Assembly: GCA_003250475.1 (NCBI GenBank)
Contig: QKGI01000112.1
Coordinates: forward strand, 1-43,599
Reading direction: 5' to 3'
DNA from: Bacteroidota bacterium
GTDB taxonomy: Bacteria; Bacteroidota; Bacteroidia; Bacteroidales; VadinHA17
DNA length: 43,599 nt
Of the stretch, positions 28,658 through 37,403 are shown one piece after another. Made by a program: the position numbers and the translations under genes. Numbering within the stretch: the stretch's first letter is position 1; each line of letters begins with the position of its first letter. The notes beneath the pieces were generated by a model. It was not told the DNA's origin. It ran no database searches and was given only the letters and a program-made list of their open reading frames with translations.

Positions 28658-29188
28658 TTACCAGTTGACAAATGCCCTGTTAAAAATATCCTCAACGAGC
28701 ATCTTCACAATCTCTTCTGTCAGCCCGGCTTCCACATCAGACAGGTTAAACCCGCTGTCGTAATCCTGGTATCTTGTGAAAGACTGCTCATAGCTGTTAT
28801 CCGTATTAAAACTGTTGACATACCTGACTTTAACAGTTATGGAGAAACGGTTCGTGGCAGCCTGTTCATCACCGCTGACAGTTAGTGGTTGTGTCTTATA
28901 ATCAGTAATTTCACCCTCGAAGCTCAGATCACCCCCAGAAGCAACCATGCCAAGGTTTGTCTGTGCCCTGCACATATCAATAAGTGCATCTGTCAGCTCC
29001 TGGCTCAGCTCAAGCCTGACAATACTGGCCCTGTTCTGAAAGGTGGCCACACTTATTGTCTTCGCCTCTACCGGTATCGAAGCCCCGGTGAAAGAGTATT
29101 TTATTTTCACTCCGCAACCTGCCACAACTAAAAGAACTGACAGGGTTAATATTATAATGGTAGCCCTATGCTTCAAGACCGTACTCAT
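28658..29188 (-). CDS. lptE: LptE-like lipoprotein, LPS assembly
   Basis: 176 residues. The signal peptide ends in the lipobox VVAGC with Cys25, giving an outer-membrane lipoprotein. The mature domain (YSFTGASIPVEAKTISVATFQNRA, then alternating strands and a C-terminal helix EEIVKMLVEDIFNRAFVNW) fits the LptE fold of Bacteroidota. LptE plugs LptD to place LPS in the outer membrane. The ATG overlaps the 3' end of the upstream activator gene by 23 bp, so the start may be coupled. Identification is from fold pattern plus context beside secG. Confidence 0.85.
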   Translation of the reverse strand: MSTVLKHRATIIILTLSVLLVVAGCGVKIKYSFTGASIPVEAKTISVATFQNRASIVRLELSQELTDALIDMCRAQTNLGMVASGGDLSFEGEITDYKTQPLTVSGDEQAATNRFSITVKVRYVNSFNTDNSYEQSFTRYQDYDSGFNLSDVEAGLTEEIVKMLVEDIFNRAFVNW

Positions 29189-30410
29189 TTATTTTCCTGT
29201 AAAGTGTTCTCTCAGATATTCCCAGTTCAGCAGCAGCAAGTTTCCGCTTGCCGTTGTTCTTGTCGAGGGCCTTCTTGATTAATTCCTTCTCCCTGTCAGC
29301 AAGCGACAGTGATTCCTCTATGACTTCCTCGGTATCCTCTATTGCCTTGCTCTCCCTGGGTGAGCTGTACCCAACTTTTACAGGCTGCACAGGCTCAAAG
29401 GAGTCCTTACGTATATCGCTGTCATTATAAAGGTTACGTATTGCCCTGGCTCCGCTCTCTGTAAGATTACCCGGTTCTCCGCCGGCATTGAGCATATCAA
29501 AGACAAGGTTCTTCAGATCATGCATGTCGCTCTTCATATCAAAAAGAACCTTGTATAATATCTCACGTTCTGAACTGAACCCTTTGCCCTCCGGAGCCCT
29601 TACCGGAACGGGAAGACGTTCGCTATGATAATCAGGCAGGTAGTTTGACAACATGGCAGCCGTTATATCCCGGTCCTGTTCAATTACGGATATCTGTTCG
29701 GTAATATTCTTGAGCTGTCTGACATTACCGGGCCAGTAATAATGGAGCAGAACCTCCCTGGCCTGGTGGTCCGGTCTTATGGCGGGCATACGGTAACGCT
29801 CAGCAAAATCTACTGAGAACTTCCGGAAAAGGAGTATTATATCTTCTCCTCTCTCCCGCAGCGCAGGGACCCTTACGGGTACCGTATTTAGCCTGTAAAA
29901 GAGGTCTTCCCTAAATCTCCCGGCAGCAACAGCCTGTACAATGTCAATATTCGTTGCGGCTATAACCCGTACATCTGTCTTCTGTACCTTTGAAGACCCC
30001 ACCCTGATAAACTCGCCGGACTCAAGCACCCGCAGCAATCTCACCTGCGTCGAAAGGGGCAGCTCAGCCACCTCGTCAAGAAAGATAGTTCCACCGTCGG
30101 CAACCTCGAAATAACCTTTGCGGCTGTCGGTGGCCCCGGTAAATGCTCCTTTCTCGTGTCCGAAAAGCTCGGAATCTATTGTCCCTTCAGGTATAGCTCC
30201 ACAGTTGACAGCAATATACGACCCGTGTTTCCGGAGGCTGTATGTATGTATAACCTGCGGAAATACCTCCTTACCGGTGCCACTCTCCCCGGTGATGAGC
30301 ACCGAGAGATCCGTAGGGGCAACCTGAACGGCTATATCGATAGCCCTGTTCAGTCCCTCATGGTTGCCAATTATCCCAAACCTCTGTTTGACGCTCTGTA
30401 GCTCCTTCAT
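29166..30410 (-). CDS. Sigma-54 interaction domain transcriptional activator
   Basis: 414 residues. The AAA+ domain begins almost at residue 10, with Walker A GESGTGKE at 41-48, the sigma-54 contact loop GAFTGA at 88-93, Walker B TIFLDE at 108-113, and the R-finger region VRVIAATN. A linker of about 100 residues precedes the C-terminal Fis-type helix-turn-helix NGKRKLAAAELGISERTLYRKINEYGLEA. No receiver or sensor domain is present. It activates RpoN promoters, as PspF-like proteins do. It heads the lptE-TPR-secG run. Confidence 0.92.
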   Translation of the reverse strand: MKELQSVKQRFGIIGNHEGLNRAIDIAVQVAPTDLSVLITGESGTGKEVFPQVIHTYSLRKHGSYIAVNCGAIPEGTIDSELFGHEKGAFTGATDSRKGYFEVADGGTIFLDEVAELPLSTQVRLLRVLESGEFIRVGSSKVQKTDVRVIAATNIDIVQAVAAGRFREDLFYRLNTVPVRVPALRERGEDIILLFRKFSVDFAERYRMPAIRPDHQAREVLLHYYWPGNVRQLKNITEQISVIEQDRDITAAMLSNYLPDYHSERLPVPVRAPEGKGFSSEREILYKVLFDMKSDMHDLKNLVFDMLNAGGEPGNLTESGARAIRNLYNDSDIRKDSFEPVQPVKVGYSSPRESKAIEDTEEVIEESLSLADREKELIKKALDKNNGKRKLAAAELGISERTLYRKINEYGLEA

Positions 30411-30829
30411 CGAAATGCAATGAACTGCGAATTTACTACTTTTTTACTTTATGTTAAAGCTGTTGCAGGTAAATAGGAATCAATACAGAGAGCCGCTTCC
30501 GGTGAATTACAGGAGTTATTCTTCTGCACCGGGCTGAATAAGTCTGCTGCACTCTTTATTAATGGAACATGGTAAGCAGGATCATGACAGAAGTGCGGAG
30601 CACCTTGTATAATTTATCCGGGCAAGACCGGAACCGGACAGGAAATCAAAGGACATATATCTGCAAGGGTGCAAAACAATCTTTACCTGATTACAGACCT
30701 GGCGGGGAAATAACTTAACCGATAGCCGGGCAGGGCCATGAATAATGAAAAGCAAACAGGAAGAAGAGTGATTCTAAACTTTTATAAACTCAGGTTGTTA
30801 TATACAATAAGTAAGTAACATAGAGACAG
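30411..30829. other. 419-bp gap between the divergent sigma-54 activator and MerR genes
   Basis: The divergent region has no long frame, no terminator and no clear consensus promoter. A 26-codon frame at 30738-30818 (MNNEKQTGRRVILNFYKL start) ends 11 bp before the MerR ATG; it has no supporting evidence as a gene. Nothing else was recognised. Confidence 0.4.
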
Positions 30830-31720
30830 ATGAATGCAGGAAGCCGGACATACTCCATAAAGGATCTCGAAAACTTCTGCGGAATAAAAGCCCATACCAT
30901 AAGGATGTGGGAGAAGAGGTACGGGATCCTTACGCCTGAAAGAAGTGATTCAAATATAAGACACTATACTGAAGAAGAGCTGAAAAAGCTCATCACCATA
31001 GCAATTCTTAACCGCAACGGGCTGAAGATCTCAAAGATCGCCCGGTTGAATGACACCGACCTGTTGCATGAAGTCCTCAAGACAGGTGAAGTTGACCTGA
31101 TGAGCGACGGATCATTTAAGCCGGGAGACCTGATCATGTCGGCACTTCGGTTTAGCGAGGCAGAATTCAGGGAAAAACTCAGTCGTATCGTAGCTGAGAA
31201 AGGCCTGACCGAGGCTTATCTTCAGGTATTTTACCCGCTTATTCAAAAGGCTCATGCTCTCTGGCTTACAGATTGCATCTCAAAGCCACAGGAGCAATTC
31301 ATAAGACATATAATAAACACAATACTGACATATGAGGACATGGCCCTTGATACTCCTGCCGGCGGGAAAAGTGCAGCCATAATCAACCTCAGTGATAATG
31401 AGTGCGACAACAATCTTGTCTTTCTCAAATACCTTATCAGAAAGAAGGGATATGATGTTGTCTTTACTGAAGGGACTCTCTCTGCGGATGACATCAGGGG
31501 GATCCACTCCGTCAGGCCCTTTACAGTTCTTGCCCTTAACCTGCCATCGTCTGAGCCGGATGAGGAGGTCAGGGAGTTCTGCAGTGAATTGGCCAAGGAG
31601 CTGAACCTTAAAAAGATTCTTGTACTTGGCAGGTATGATGGGAAGAATTCGTGGACCAATGGTAAAACCAAAGCTGTCTCTTCTCCCTCCTATCTTCCTG
31701 ACTGGGCAGACAGTCTTTGA
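30830..31720 (+). CDS. MerR family regulator with degenerate B12-binding domain
   Basis: 296 residues. The N-terminal winged helix (about 7-75) has the MerR signature IKAHTIRMWEKRYGILTPERSDSNIRHY (in parts). A helical domain and a Rossmann-like C-terminal domain follow, in the order of CarH-type B12 photoreceptors. The key B12 residues are missing: the W-x9-EH motif reads W145-x9-E155-Q156, and the DxHxxG histidine is replaced (NLSDNECDNN). It may therefore work without cobalamin. It ends 9 bp from a convergent lipoprotein gene. Confidence 0.85.
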   Translation: MNAGSRTYSIKDLENFCGIKAHTIRMWEKRYGILTPERSDSNIRHYTEEELKKLITIAILNRNGLKISKIARLNDTDLLHEVLKTGEVDLMSDGSFKPGDLIMSALRFSEAEFREKLSRIVAEKGLTEAYLQVFYPLIQKAHALWLTDCISKPQEQFIRHIINTILTYEDMALDTPAGGKSAAIINLSDNECDNNLVFLKYLIRKKGYDVVFTEGTLSADDIRGIHSVRPFTVLALNLPSSEPDEEVREFCSELAKELNLKKILVLGRYDGKNSWTNGKTKAVSSPSYLPDWADSL

Positions 31721-31729
31721 ACAGGCTGC

Positions 31730-32482
31730 TCAGTCGCGGGTTATCCTGACTACCACAGAATCTGCAATCTCAAGTGCAGTTGTCAGGGTGCCAAGGTCTT
31801 TGAACAGTTCCCCGGTGGCTCCGGTCGGATGGCTATGGCCTATTGGCTTCATAATATACCTCTCATGAAGATCGCCAAGATCAATTTTGCTTTCATATAC
31901 AACTGCCGGCTGGGCATTGGATAAATAATTGGTGTCGCCCGGGTACTTGTCATTCGTCCAGTAATCATTCCAATCCCAGTTCTGGTTCACCTCCAACATA
32001 ACACTGAATCTGTCTGGCAGAGGCTTGTCGGCCCTTGACCTGAGCACAAAGCTTGTTGTAGGGGTAGCCCCGCTGTATGCATCAGCAACCGGGTTATCAG
32101 TATCAGGCATGTAGAGTCCGTCAACGGCTTTAATGCCACGTTGATGCGACCAGTAAGGAAGTGTCTGCGGAGCACGCCTGGAGGCAGCAACCCACTTGCC
32201 TGCCGCGTTGGAGCCATACCTGAATATGCCGGTTGCCACCGACCTGGGAACAAATAATGACTGGAGATAGTCTCCCTTATCATCTTCGAGCCAGACAGCC
32301 ATAAGAGGGTAATAAAGTGACGGTCCTCCGTAAAAAGTCACTTCGATCTCCTGTCCGGCGCCGGACATGTTGGTGACAATATCAGTAAAGGTCTGCCTCT
32401 GGGCCAGCCTTGTCACCGACGGTGATGTTGAGCACGCGGCAAGAGAGGCCGCTAATAGTGCAATAATATATTTCATTTTCAT
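31730..32482 (-). CDS. DUF2271-like lipoprotein
   Basis: 250 residues. A short signal peptide ends in LAAC with Cys17, a good lipobox. The mature protein has MAVWLEDDKGDYLQSLF, a tryptophan-rich centre, and ADAYSGATPTTSF, features I associate with DUF2271 proteins found near redox and iron-uptake genes. Exact function is unknown. It starts 7 bp after the TonB-dependent receptor and is very likely in its operon. Confidence 0.65.
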   Translation of the reverse strand: MKMKYIIALLAASLAACSTSPSVTRLAQRQTFTDIVTNMSGAGQEIEVTFYGGPSLYYPLMAVWLEDDKGDYLQSLFVPRSVATGIFRYGSNAAGKWVAASRRAPQTLPYWSHQRGIKAVDGLYMPDTDNPVADAYSGATPTTSFVLRSRADKPLPDRFSVMLEVNQNWDWNDYWTNDKYPGDTNYLSNAQPAVVYESKIDLGDLHERYIMKPIGHSHPTGATGELFKDLGTLTTALEIADSVVVRITRD

Positions 32483-32489
32483 CAGATTT

Positions 32490-34889
32490 CTATATTTCTA
32501 TGATTATGCCTACCGTGGGCAGGACGGTTCCGGCATCCGCTTTGATATATTTAAGGAGGTACCGCTCCGGGTCTTCAGGATTTACAAGGGGCGCGCCGGT
32601 GTCATCAGTCCTGAGAACCAGGATATCCGGTTGCTGTGCCTTGTAGTTGAAGACATTCTGTACATCAAGATAGAGCATCAGTGACCATCTGTCAAAATAG
32701 AACTGTTTGTCAATCCTGATATCCAGCTGGTTAAAACTTTTCAGTCTCTCACTGTTGAATCTTCCATAGTCAGGATAACCCTGTCCTGACACATTCCACG
32801 CGTCAATGTAAGAAGACCTGTCAAGGTCAAACGGTGTATACGGGGCCCCGCCGACGAATCTCCATCTGAAACCGGCATCCCAGCTCTTTCCTATACTCTT
32901 CGTGGCAGTGATACTCAGGAGGTGTCTGTTATCCCAAGCCGAAGGTATGTATTCGCCTCCGGTGCCTTCGAATTCGCTTCTCACAAATGTGTATGAGAAG
33001 ACCATATTCAGTCCTTTAAAATCTCTCGCACGGCCCATCAGTTCAAGACCGTAGGCTCTTCCAACGGCAGACGAGACCAGCTCTTCGTTTCCAAATACTC
33101 CGTAACCTGCGCTCTTGGTTGATAGGGGGACCTGGTCTGCAACAGATAAAGGATAATCGGAATAATGCTTAAAAAAACCTTCCAAAGTGAATTGCAGCCT
33201 CTCATCCGGCACCAGCTCAAGGCCGCCCACTATATGGTCAGCCGCAATATACTTCAGACCGTTTACCCTGTTCACAAAGTTGCCTTCATTGTCGCGGAAG
33301 CCAAGTGATGTATAGGGTGGGAGCTGGTAATACCGCCCCAGGTTAAAGTTAAGGCTTATCTCCTCCGTCAGTGAGTATGAAGCTGAAAAACGGGGTGAGA
33401 ATTGGGTTAGCGGATTTGCCATAACGGAGGAATAACTGTTGGCATCAGTACGTAATCCCAATGAGAGTTTCATCCTCCCGTCGATAAATGCCCGGCTCAC
33501 CTGTCCAAAAGCCGCGTACTTAAAAAAAACAAGATTAGTGTTATAAAACTCTGTCTGAAGACCGTCTCCGGCAAAGAATTGCCGGTATGTGTCATTACGG
33601 TAACGCGACATCTCGGTACCCGCTCCGAAGCTCACCCTCAAGGAATTAGGCCATACAATTGTGCGTTCATATCTTAAACGGATATCACCCTCGCCACTCT
33701 GATAATCATAGGTTTTATTTGCCGGGTCAGACTCATCATTATTCAGATACTTGTACTGGGTGTTATTAAGATAATTCCGGCTGATAACCAGCATCTCCGA
33801 TCCCTTGGCACGGAAGTGTCTGTATACGGCCCCCACCGTATAGCTGTACTGTTCCTGGGTAGGAATATATCCCAGGATATAACGCTGGTACTCAGTCTCG
33901 TCCGCGTCGAGATTAAGCCTGAAATCGTCCTTTGCGCCCAGGCCGAGTACAGTAAGCTCATTCTTCTGGTCAAATTTTACTTTATACCTGAACTGAAAGT
34001 CAGTATAGGTGGGCAGGAAAGGAAGCCCAATAGCACCGAAAAGAAATTGCAGATATGACCTTCGCACTGACATTATAAGGGAGCTGCGCTCACCCAGAGG
34101 CCCGTTGAATGTGAGCCCCAGGTCAGAGGCTCCGATGGTTGCTTTCAGCGATCTCTTCTCCCTGTTGCCCTCTATCATGGTGAAGTCCATCACAGAGCTC
34201 AGGGCGTTACCGCGAGATGCGGGGAAAGCGCCCGACAGGAAATCAACTGATCTTATGAAATCAACGTTGATGATGCCCGTGGGCCCACCCGATGACCCCT
34301 GGGTGGAAAAATGATTCAGGTAAGGAATCTCGACGTTGTCAATAAAGAACCTGTTCTCATTGGGCCCGCCTCCTCTTACAATCACATCATTCCTGAAGGC
34401 CGGGGTTGAAGCCACCCCGGGGAAGGACTGTATTACGCGGGAAATATCACGGTTGCCTCCGGGATTCATTTCAATCTCCTGGATGCCAATGATCCTCGCA
34501 GATACCGGACTCTCAACCGATTTGCGGAAGGGCGATGGCTTTACTATTACATCTCCAACTTCAACGACAGTGGCCTCGAGACGTATGTTAAGATTCACCT
34601 CATTATTATTGGTCACCATCACCCCTTCTGTTATGTAAGGTTTGTATCCCACTGATGAGACCCTGACCTCAACAAAACCCGGTTTCAGACCTGTGAAGGT
34701 GAAATAACCGTCGTAATCAGTCATTGCACCTGTAGTTGTATTCCATATGACCACACTGGCAAATGGTACCGGTTCATTGGTGGTTGCATCGACTACCTGA
34801 CCGCGGATACTACCCCCTCCTGATTGTCCCGAAAGACCGGTAAGATACACCGAGGTCAGTAAAATAACTAAATATCGTTTTACCATCAT
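32490..34889 (-). CDS. TonB-dependent outer-membrane receptor
   Basis: 799 residues. A signal peptide (about 1-22) is followed by a carboxypeptidase-regulatory-like domain (SIRGQVVDATTNEPVPFASVVIWNT, about 27-110), a plug domain (about 125-240, with IQSFPGVASTPAFRNDVIVRGGGPNENRFFIDNVEI), and a beta-barrel ending in GTVLPTVGIIIEI. No SusD partner is adjacent, so it is probably not a glycan SusC; a metal or small-molecule role is a guess, helped by its DUF2271-like neighbour. It is powered by TonB-ExbBD, and an Exb module lies elsewhere in the window. Confidence 0.9.
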   Translation of the reverse strand: MMVKRYLVILLTSVYLTGLSGQSGGGSIRGQVVDATTNEPVPFASVVIWNTTTGAMTDYDGYFTFTGLKPGFVEVRVSSVGYKPYITEGVMVTNNNEVNLNIRLEATVVEVGDVIVKPSPFRKSVESPVSARIIGIQEIEMNPGGNRDISRVIQSFPGVASTPAFRNDVIVRGGGPNENRFFIDNVEIPYLNHFSTQGSSGGPTGIINVDFIRSVDFLSGAFPASRGNALSSVMDFTMIEGNREKRSLKATIGASDLGLTFNGPLGERSSLIMSVRRSYLQFLFGAIGLPFLPTYTDFQFRYKVKFDQKNELTVLGLGAKDDFRLNLDADETEYQRYILGYIPTQEQYSYTVGAVYRHFRAKGSEMLVISRNYLNNTQYKYLNNDESDPANKTYDYQSGEGDIRLRYERTIVWPNSLRVSFGAGTEMSRYRNDTYRQFFAGDGLQTEFYNTNLVFFKYAAFGQVSRAFIDGRMKLSLGLRTDANSYSSVMANPLTQFSPRFSASYSLTEEISLNFNLGRYYQLPPYTSLGFRDNEGNFVNRVNGLKYIAADHIVGGLELVPDERLQFTLEGFFKHYSDYPLSVADQVPLSTKSAGYGVFGNEELVSSAVGRAYGLELMGRARDFKGLNMVFSYTFVRSEFEGTGGEYIPSAWDNRHLLSITATKSIGKSWDAGFRWRFVGGAPYTPFDLDRSSYIDAWNVSGQGYPDYGRFNSERLKSFNQLDIRIDKQFYFDRWSLMLYLDVQNVFNYKAQQPDILVLRTDDTGAPLVNPEDPERYLLKYIKADAGTVLPTVGIIIEI

Positions 34890-35052
34890 TAAGATTCATA
34901 AGTTAAGAAAAGTGCTCTCTGCTTCTGTTCAAAGTCCTGCAGGGCTTCCAGACCGGCCGGTGTCTTTATGACACACGTTTCCCGTTTTGTTAAACCCCTG
35001 TTGCACAATAACAACAATAACCGGGTTTTGTTTACAATTACGATACTATATG

Positions 35053-35172
35053 TTAAAGCAGCGCCGAAAAATGTTTCTCCTCAGATGCCAGATCCATAAA
35101 AGGGGCTCTTGCCTTCAGGTCATTTATTTTCTGAAGCATAACACCTGCAAATGCTGATGTCTCCCTTTTTCC
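35053..35172 (-). other. Displaced C-terminus of the GSCFA protein
   Basis: Removing one T from the T5 run at 35166-35170 (A5 on the minus strand) continues the frame as KRETSAF..., then MLQKINDLKARAPFMDL and SEEKHFSALL, ending at the stop at 35053-35055. This matches the end of GSCFA proteins, which usually finish with a KI-LK-FP-D helix. The annotated frame instead ends in an unrelated SICRCYASENK tail. Confidence 0.75.
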
Positions 35173-36016
35173 CCCGGATATCCTGTGAGCTTTTTGCCGC
35201 TTCATTCCAGAGCCTCAGTACCGGACTTTCCATAAAGACGGAACAGAACTTTTCCCATATGTAATCTATGGCGGTCTCGGACGGGTGGATCATATCAGGC
35301 GCATAGAACCTGTAATCACGCAGTTCATCCATAAAAATCTCATATGCCGGGAAATATCCGGCAACGGAAGGATGTGAAAGCAGCTCCTCAGCAGCAAGCA
35401 GCAGCTGGGCCTTACTCAGCTGGTTTGCATGAGCGCCGTCACTCATATGACGGACGGGACTTACTGTGAACCAGACCCGGAGCGCGGGGTTCAGCTCTGA
35501 GATCTTATCAAGGGTCTCCATCCATCTGTCTGCAATCTCCGACCATGAAGCCTGACGCCGGGTAAAGAGTGATGACGGCAGCTTGTGGCAGTTGGCGACG
35601 ATGGCCCCGCTCTCCCTCAGTGTGTATATATATGAGGTGCCGAAAGTGACAAAAAGAAATGAGGCTTCCTTAAGAAACGACGATGCAGCCTCTCCGGTAT
35701 CGTTAAGCCTTTCAACAAGGACCTCGGGATCATATGAAGAGAAAGCCGTATGATGATCCAGGCTCATGTAACGGTTCTGGTGCAGGTAGATGTCACCTGC
35801 AGTATAGACATGCCCGGATATAAACCTGTCGAGAGCGCCCGCTACAGAAAACGGATTGAAGAGGGTACCGTGCGGATTGGTCATGACCTTCAGCTTTCCT
35901 GCCGCCATGCGATAACCTATCTCGCCGGCAAAGCACGACCCCAGAAACAGAACTGGAGTGCTGTAACTGATCTTTAAGGAGGATGAAGGAAGCCCAACAG
36001 CTGTAATCAGTTCCAT
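35120..36016 (-). CDS. GSCFA domain protein, frameshifted near the C-terminus
   Basis: The 298-residue frame carries the GSCFA motif at 26-30 (LFLGSCFAGEIG). Family blocks follow: NPHGTLFNPFS, FVTFGTSYIY, NCHKLPSSLF, FTVSPVRHMSDGAHANQLSKAQL, and YEIFMDELRDYRFYAPDMIHPS. It resembles a GDSL/SGNH-like hydrolase fold; the function of GSCFA proteins is not established. After residue 280 the sequence stops resembling the family, and the expected C-terminus continues in another frame (see 35053-35172). Either a one-base change in the A5/G5 homopolymer has truncated the gene, or it is a sequencing error. Confidence 0.85.
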   Translation of the reverse strand: MELITAVGLPSSSLKISYSTPVLFLGSCFAGEIGYRMAAGKLKVMTNPHGTLFNPFSVAGALDRFISGHVYTAGDIYLHQNRYMSLDHHTAFSSYDPEVLVERLNDTGEAASSFLKEASFLFVTFGTSYIYTLRESGAIVANCHKLPSSLFTRRQASWSEIADRWMETLDKISELNPALRVWFTVSPVRHMSDGAHANQLSKAQLLLAAEELLSHPSVAGYFPAYEIFMDELRDYRFYAPDMIHPSETAIDYIWEKFCSVFMESPVLRLWNEAAKSSQDIRGKKGDISICRCYASENK

Positions 36017-36036
36017 GATGAATTCCGGTTAGTAAA

Positions 36037-36068
36037 CAAAAATATAAAGGTAAAAGGTAAAAGACAAA
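36037..36068 (-). promoter_or_regulatory. Promoter of the GSCFA gene
   Basis: On the minus strand, TTTG (36068-36065) and TATTTTTG (36044-36037) are exactly 20 bp apart, a full consensus match. The start would lie near 36030, about 14 bases before the ATG. Confidence 0.7.
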
Positions 36069-36227
36069 AGTAAGAGTGATTACATGGAAGAGTCACGATT
36101 GTCAGCCTACTTTCCGGACGCGTACATGAGAGACGTGATTATATCATTCCCCCCGGCACGGAAAACAGATGATGTCGTCATTGTAACCATCCTGATAACT
36201 GCACCCGGAGGTGAAGTGGCAGGGCAA

Positions 36228-37040
36228 CTATATCAATGAATCAATCCACTCCGCAATGAACTCAAAGTGTTCCTCCCTGAGAAGGTCATTGTGAAGTTCG
36301 TGATATCCATCATCCCACAGTTTCAATGTCGCTTTTGGTGCCAGACCGGCTACCTGCAGTGAGCCCGATGAGGAGGTGATCATATCGTTACGGCCATGCA
36401 CCAGCAGAAGCGGAATATTTATCTCCCCTGCACCTGCCAATGTCTCCTTTGCGGCGTCGGTCATCCAGCCATAGAGCCCGGCAGAGATAAGTCCGTGTAC
36501 CAGCGGGTCACTCCTGTATGCTGCAACTACTTCCGGATCACGTGAAAGGAACTCCGTCTTCAGTCCTGACGGCTGTGTCATTCCGGGCATCAGTTTCTTT
36601 GCCAGGTTTGCCATTATCACCTTCGCCTGTGGAGGTGTTTCTGTCAGGTAAAGCCATGGAGAGGTGGCAATGGCACCGCTCAGCCGGGGCTTGCGTCTGA
36701 CAAGATAGTTGAGGACTATTCCTCCTCCAAGGCTATGCCCGTAGATGAACAGGGGCACTCCCGGAAATTCGGAATACAGCTCATCACAAAGACGATCAAT
36801 AGTATCGTATACCTTCTCAGGCGAAGGCACGACGCCTCTTCTTCCTTCCGAGTTTCCATGGCCGGGCAGGTCAAACGCGCGAACCGTTACGCCCAGGGCA
36901 TTGAACATGGAAGCCCATCCGGCATACCTTCCGGCATGTTCTCCCAGGCCGTGCACAAGAAGTATTACAGCCTTCGTTTTCCCGGGGGCTTCATAGCCAT
37001 AAAGCGCAGTTTTTCCTGCTGGATATGTTTTTATCTCCAT
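36228..37040 (-). CDS. Alpha/beta hydrolase, monoacylglycerol lipase-like
   Basis: 270 residues. The oxyanion region is LLVHGLGEHAGRY (about 27-39). The nucleophile is Ser103 in the elbow GHSLGGG. The acid is likely Asp in LLVHGRNDMIT, and the histidine is in GYHELHND near the C-terminus. The order and the DLPGHGNSEGRRG block match the serine-aminopeptidase S33 / monoacylglycerol-lipase group. The substrate is unproven; a lysophospholipase or ester hydrolase role is also possible. No signal peptide is present. Confidence 0.88.
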   Translation of the reverse strand: MEIKTYPAGKTALYGYEAPGKTKAVILLVHGLGEHAGRYAGWASMFNALGVTVRAFDLPGHGNSEGRRGVVPSPEKVYDTIDRLCDELYSEFPGVPLFIYGHSLGGGIVLNYLVRRKPRLSGAIATSPWLYLTETPPQAKVIMANLAKKLMPGMTQPSGLKTEFLSRDPEVVAAYRSDPLVHGLISAGLYGWMTDAAKETLAGAGEINIPLLLVHGRNDMITSSSGSLQVAGLAPKATLKLWDDGYHELHNDLLREEHFEFIAEWIDSLI

Positions 37041-37403
37041 TTCATGAATTTTCAGTAAAGATAGTTAAAAGTAAATGCCTCCACTTTAGTATCATGCGAC
37101 CGGAGTCTCAGGCACTCCGTCGCTATCAGCATCATTTACTTTATATATTGCTGATCTTGTGTCTCTTTTAATTAACTACACTATCAGCCATGCCCGCCTC
37201 TCCTGTCTGTATATACATCACATCAAATATTAATACCTTCTTATCCTAATTTAGACAACTATGGTTCATCTCCCTGTCTGTCAACACAATGCCACTTAGA
37301 AACTCAACTATTATCAATTATTTAACAATAATTTAAGATATTCGGATTTGGATATCCTTTATTTTGTGTTTAACTTTGTGTCAACAAAGAAAACAACAGA
37401 GAG
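37041..37403. other. 363-bp gap before the ECF sigma gene
   Basis: This gap separates the divergent hydrolase and sigma-factor genes. It is AT-rich and holds no credible frame or hairpin. The only site identified is the sigma-gene promoter at 37347-37378. Confidence 0.5.
37347..37378 (+). promoter_or_regulatory. Promoter of the ECF sigma gene
   Basis: TTTG at 37347-37350 and TAACTTTG at 37371-37378 are exactly 20 bp apart, a perfect match to the Bacteroidota housekeeping consensus. The start would be near 37385, about 20 bases before the ATG. Confidence 0.75.

Noticed and set aside
30738-30818. 26-codon frame before the MerR gene
   Set aside because: Too short, no recognisable feature and no coding evidence beyond a start and a stop.
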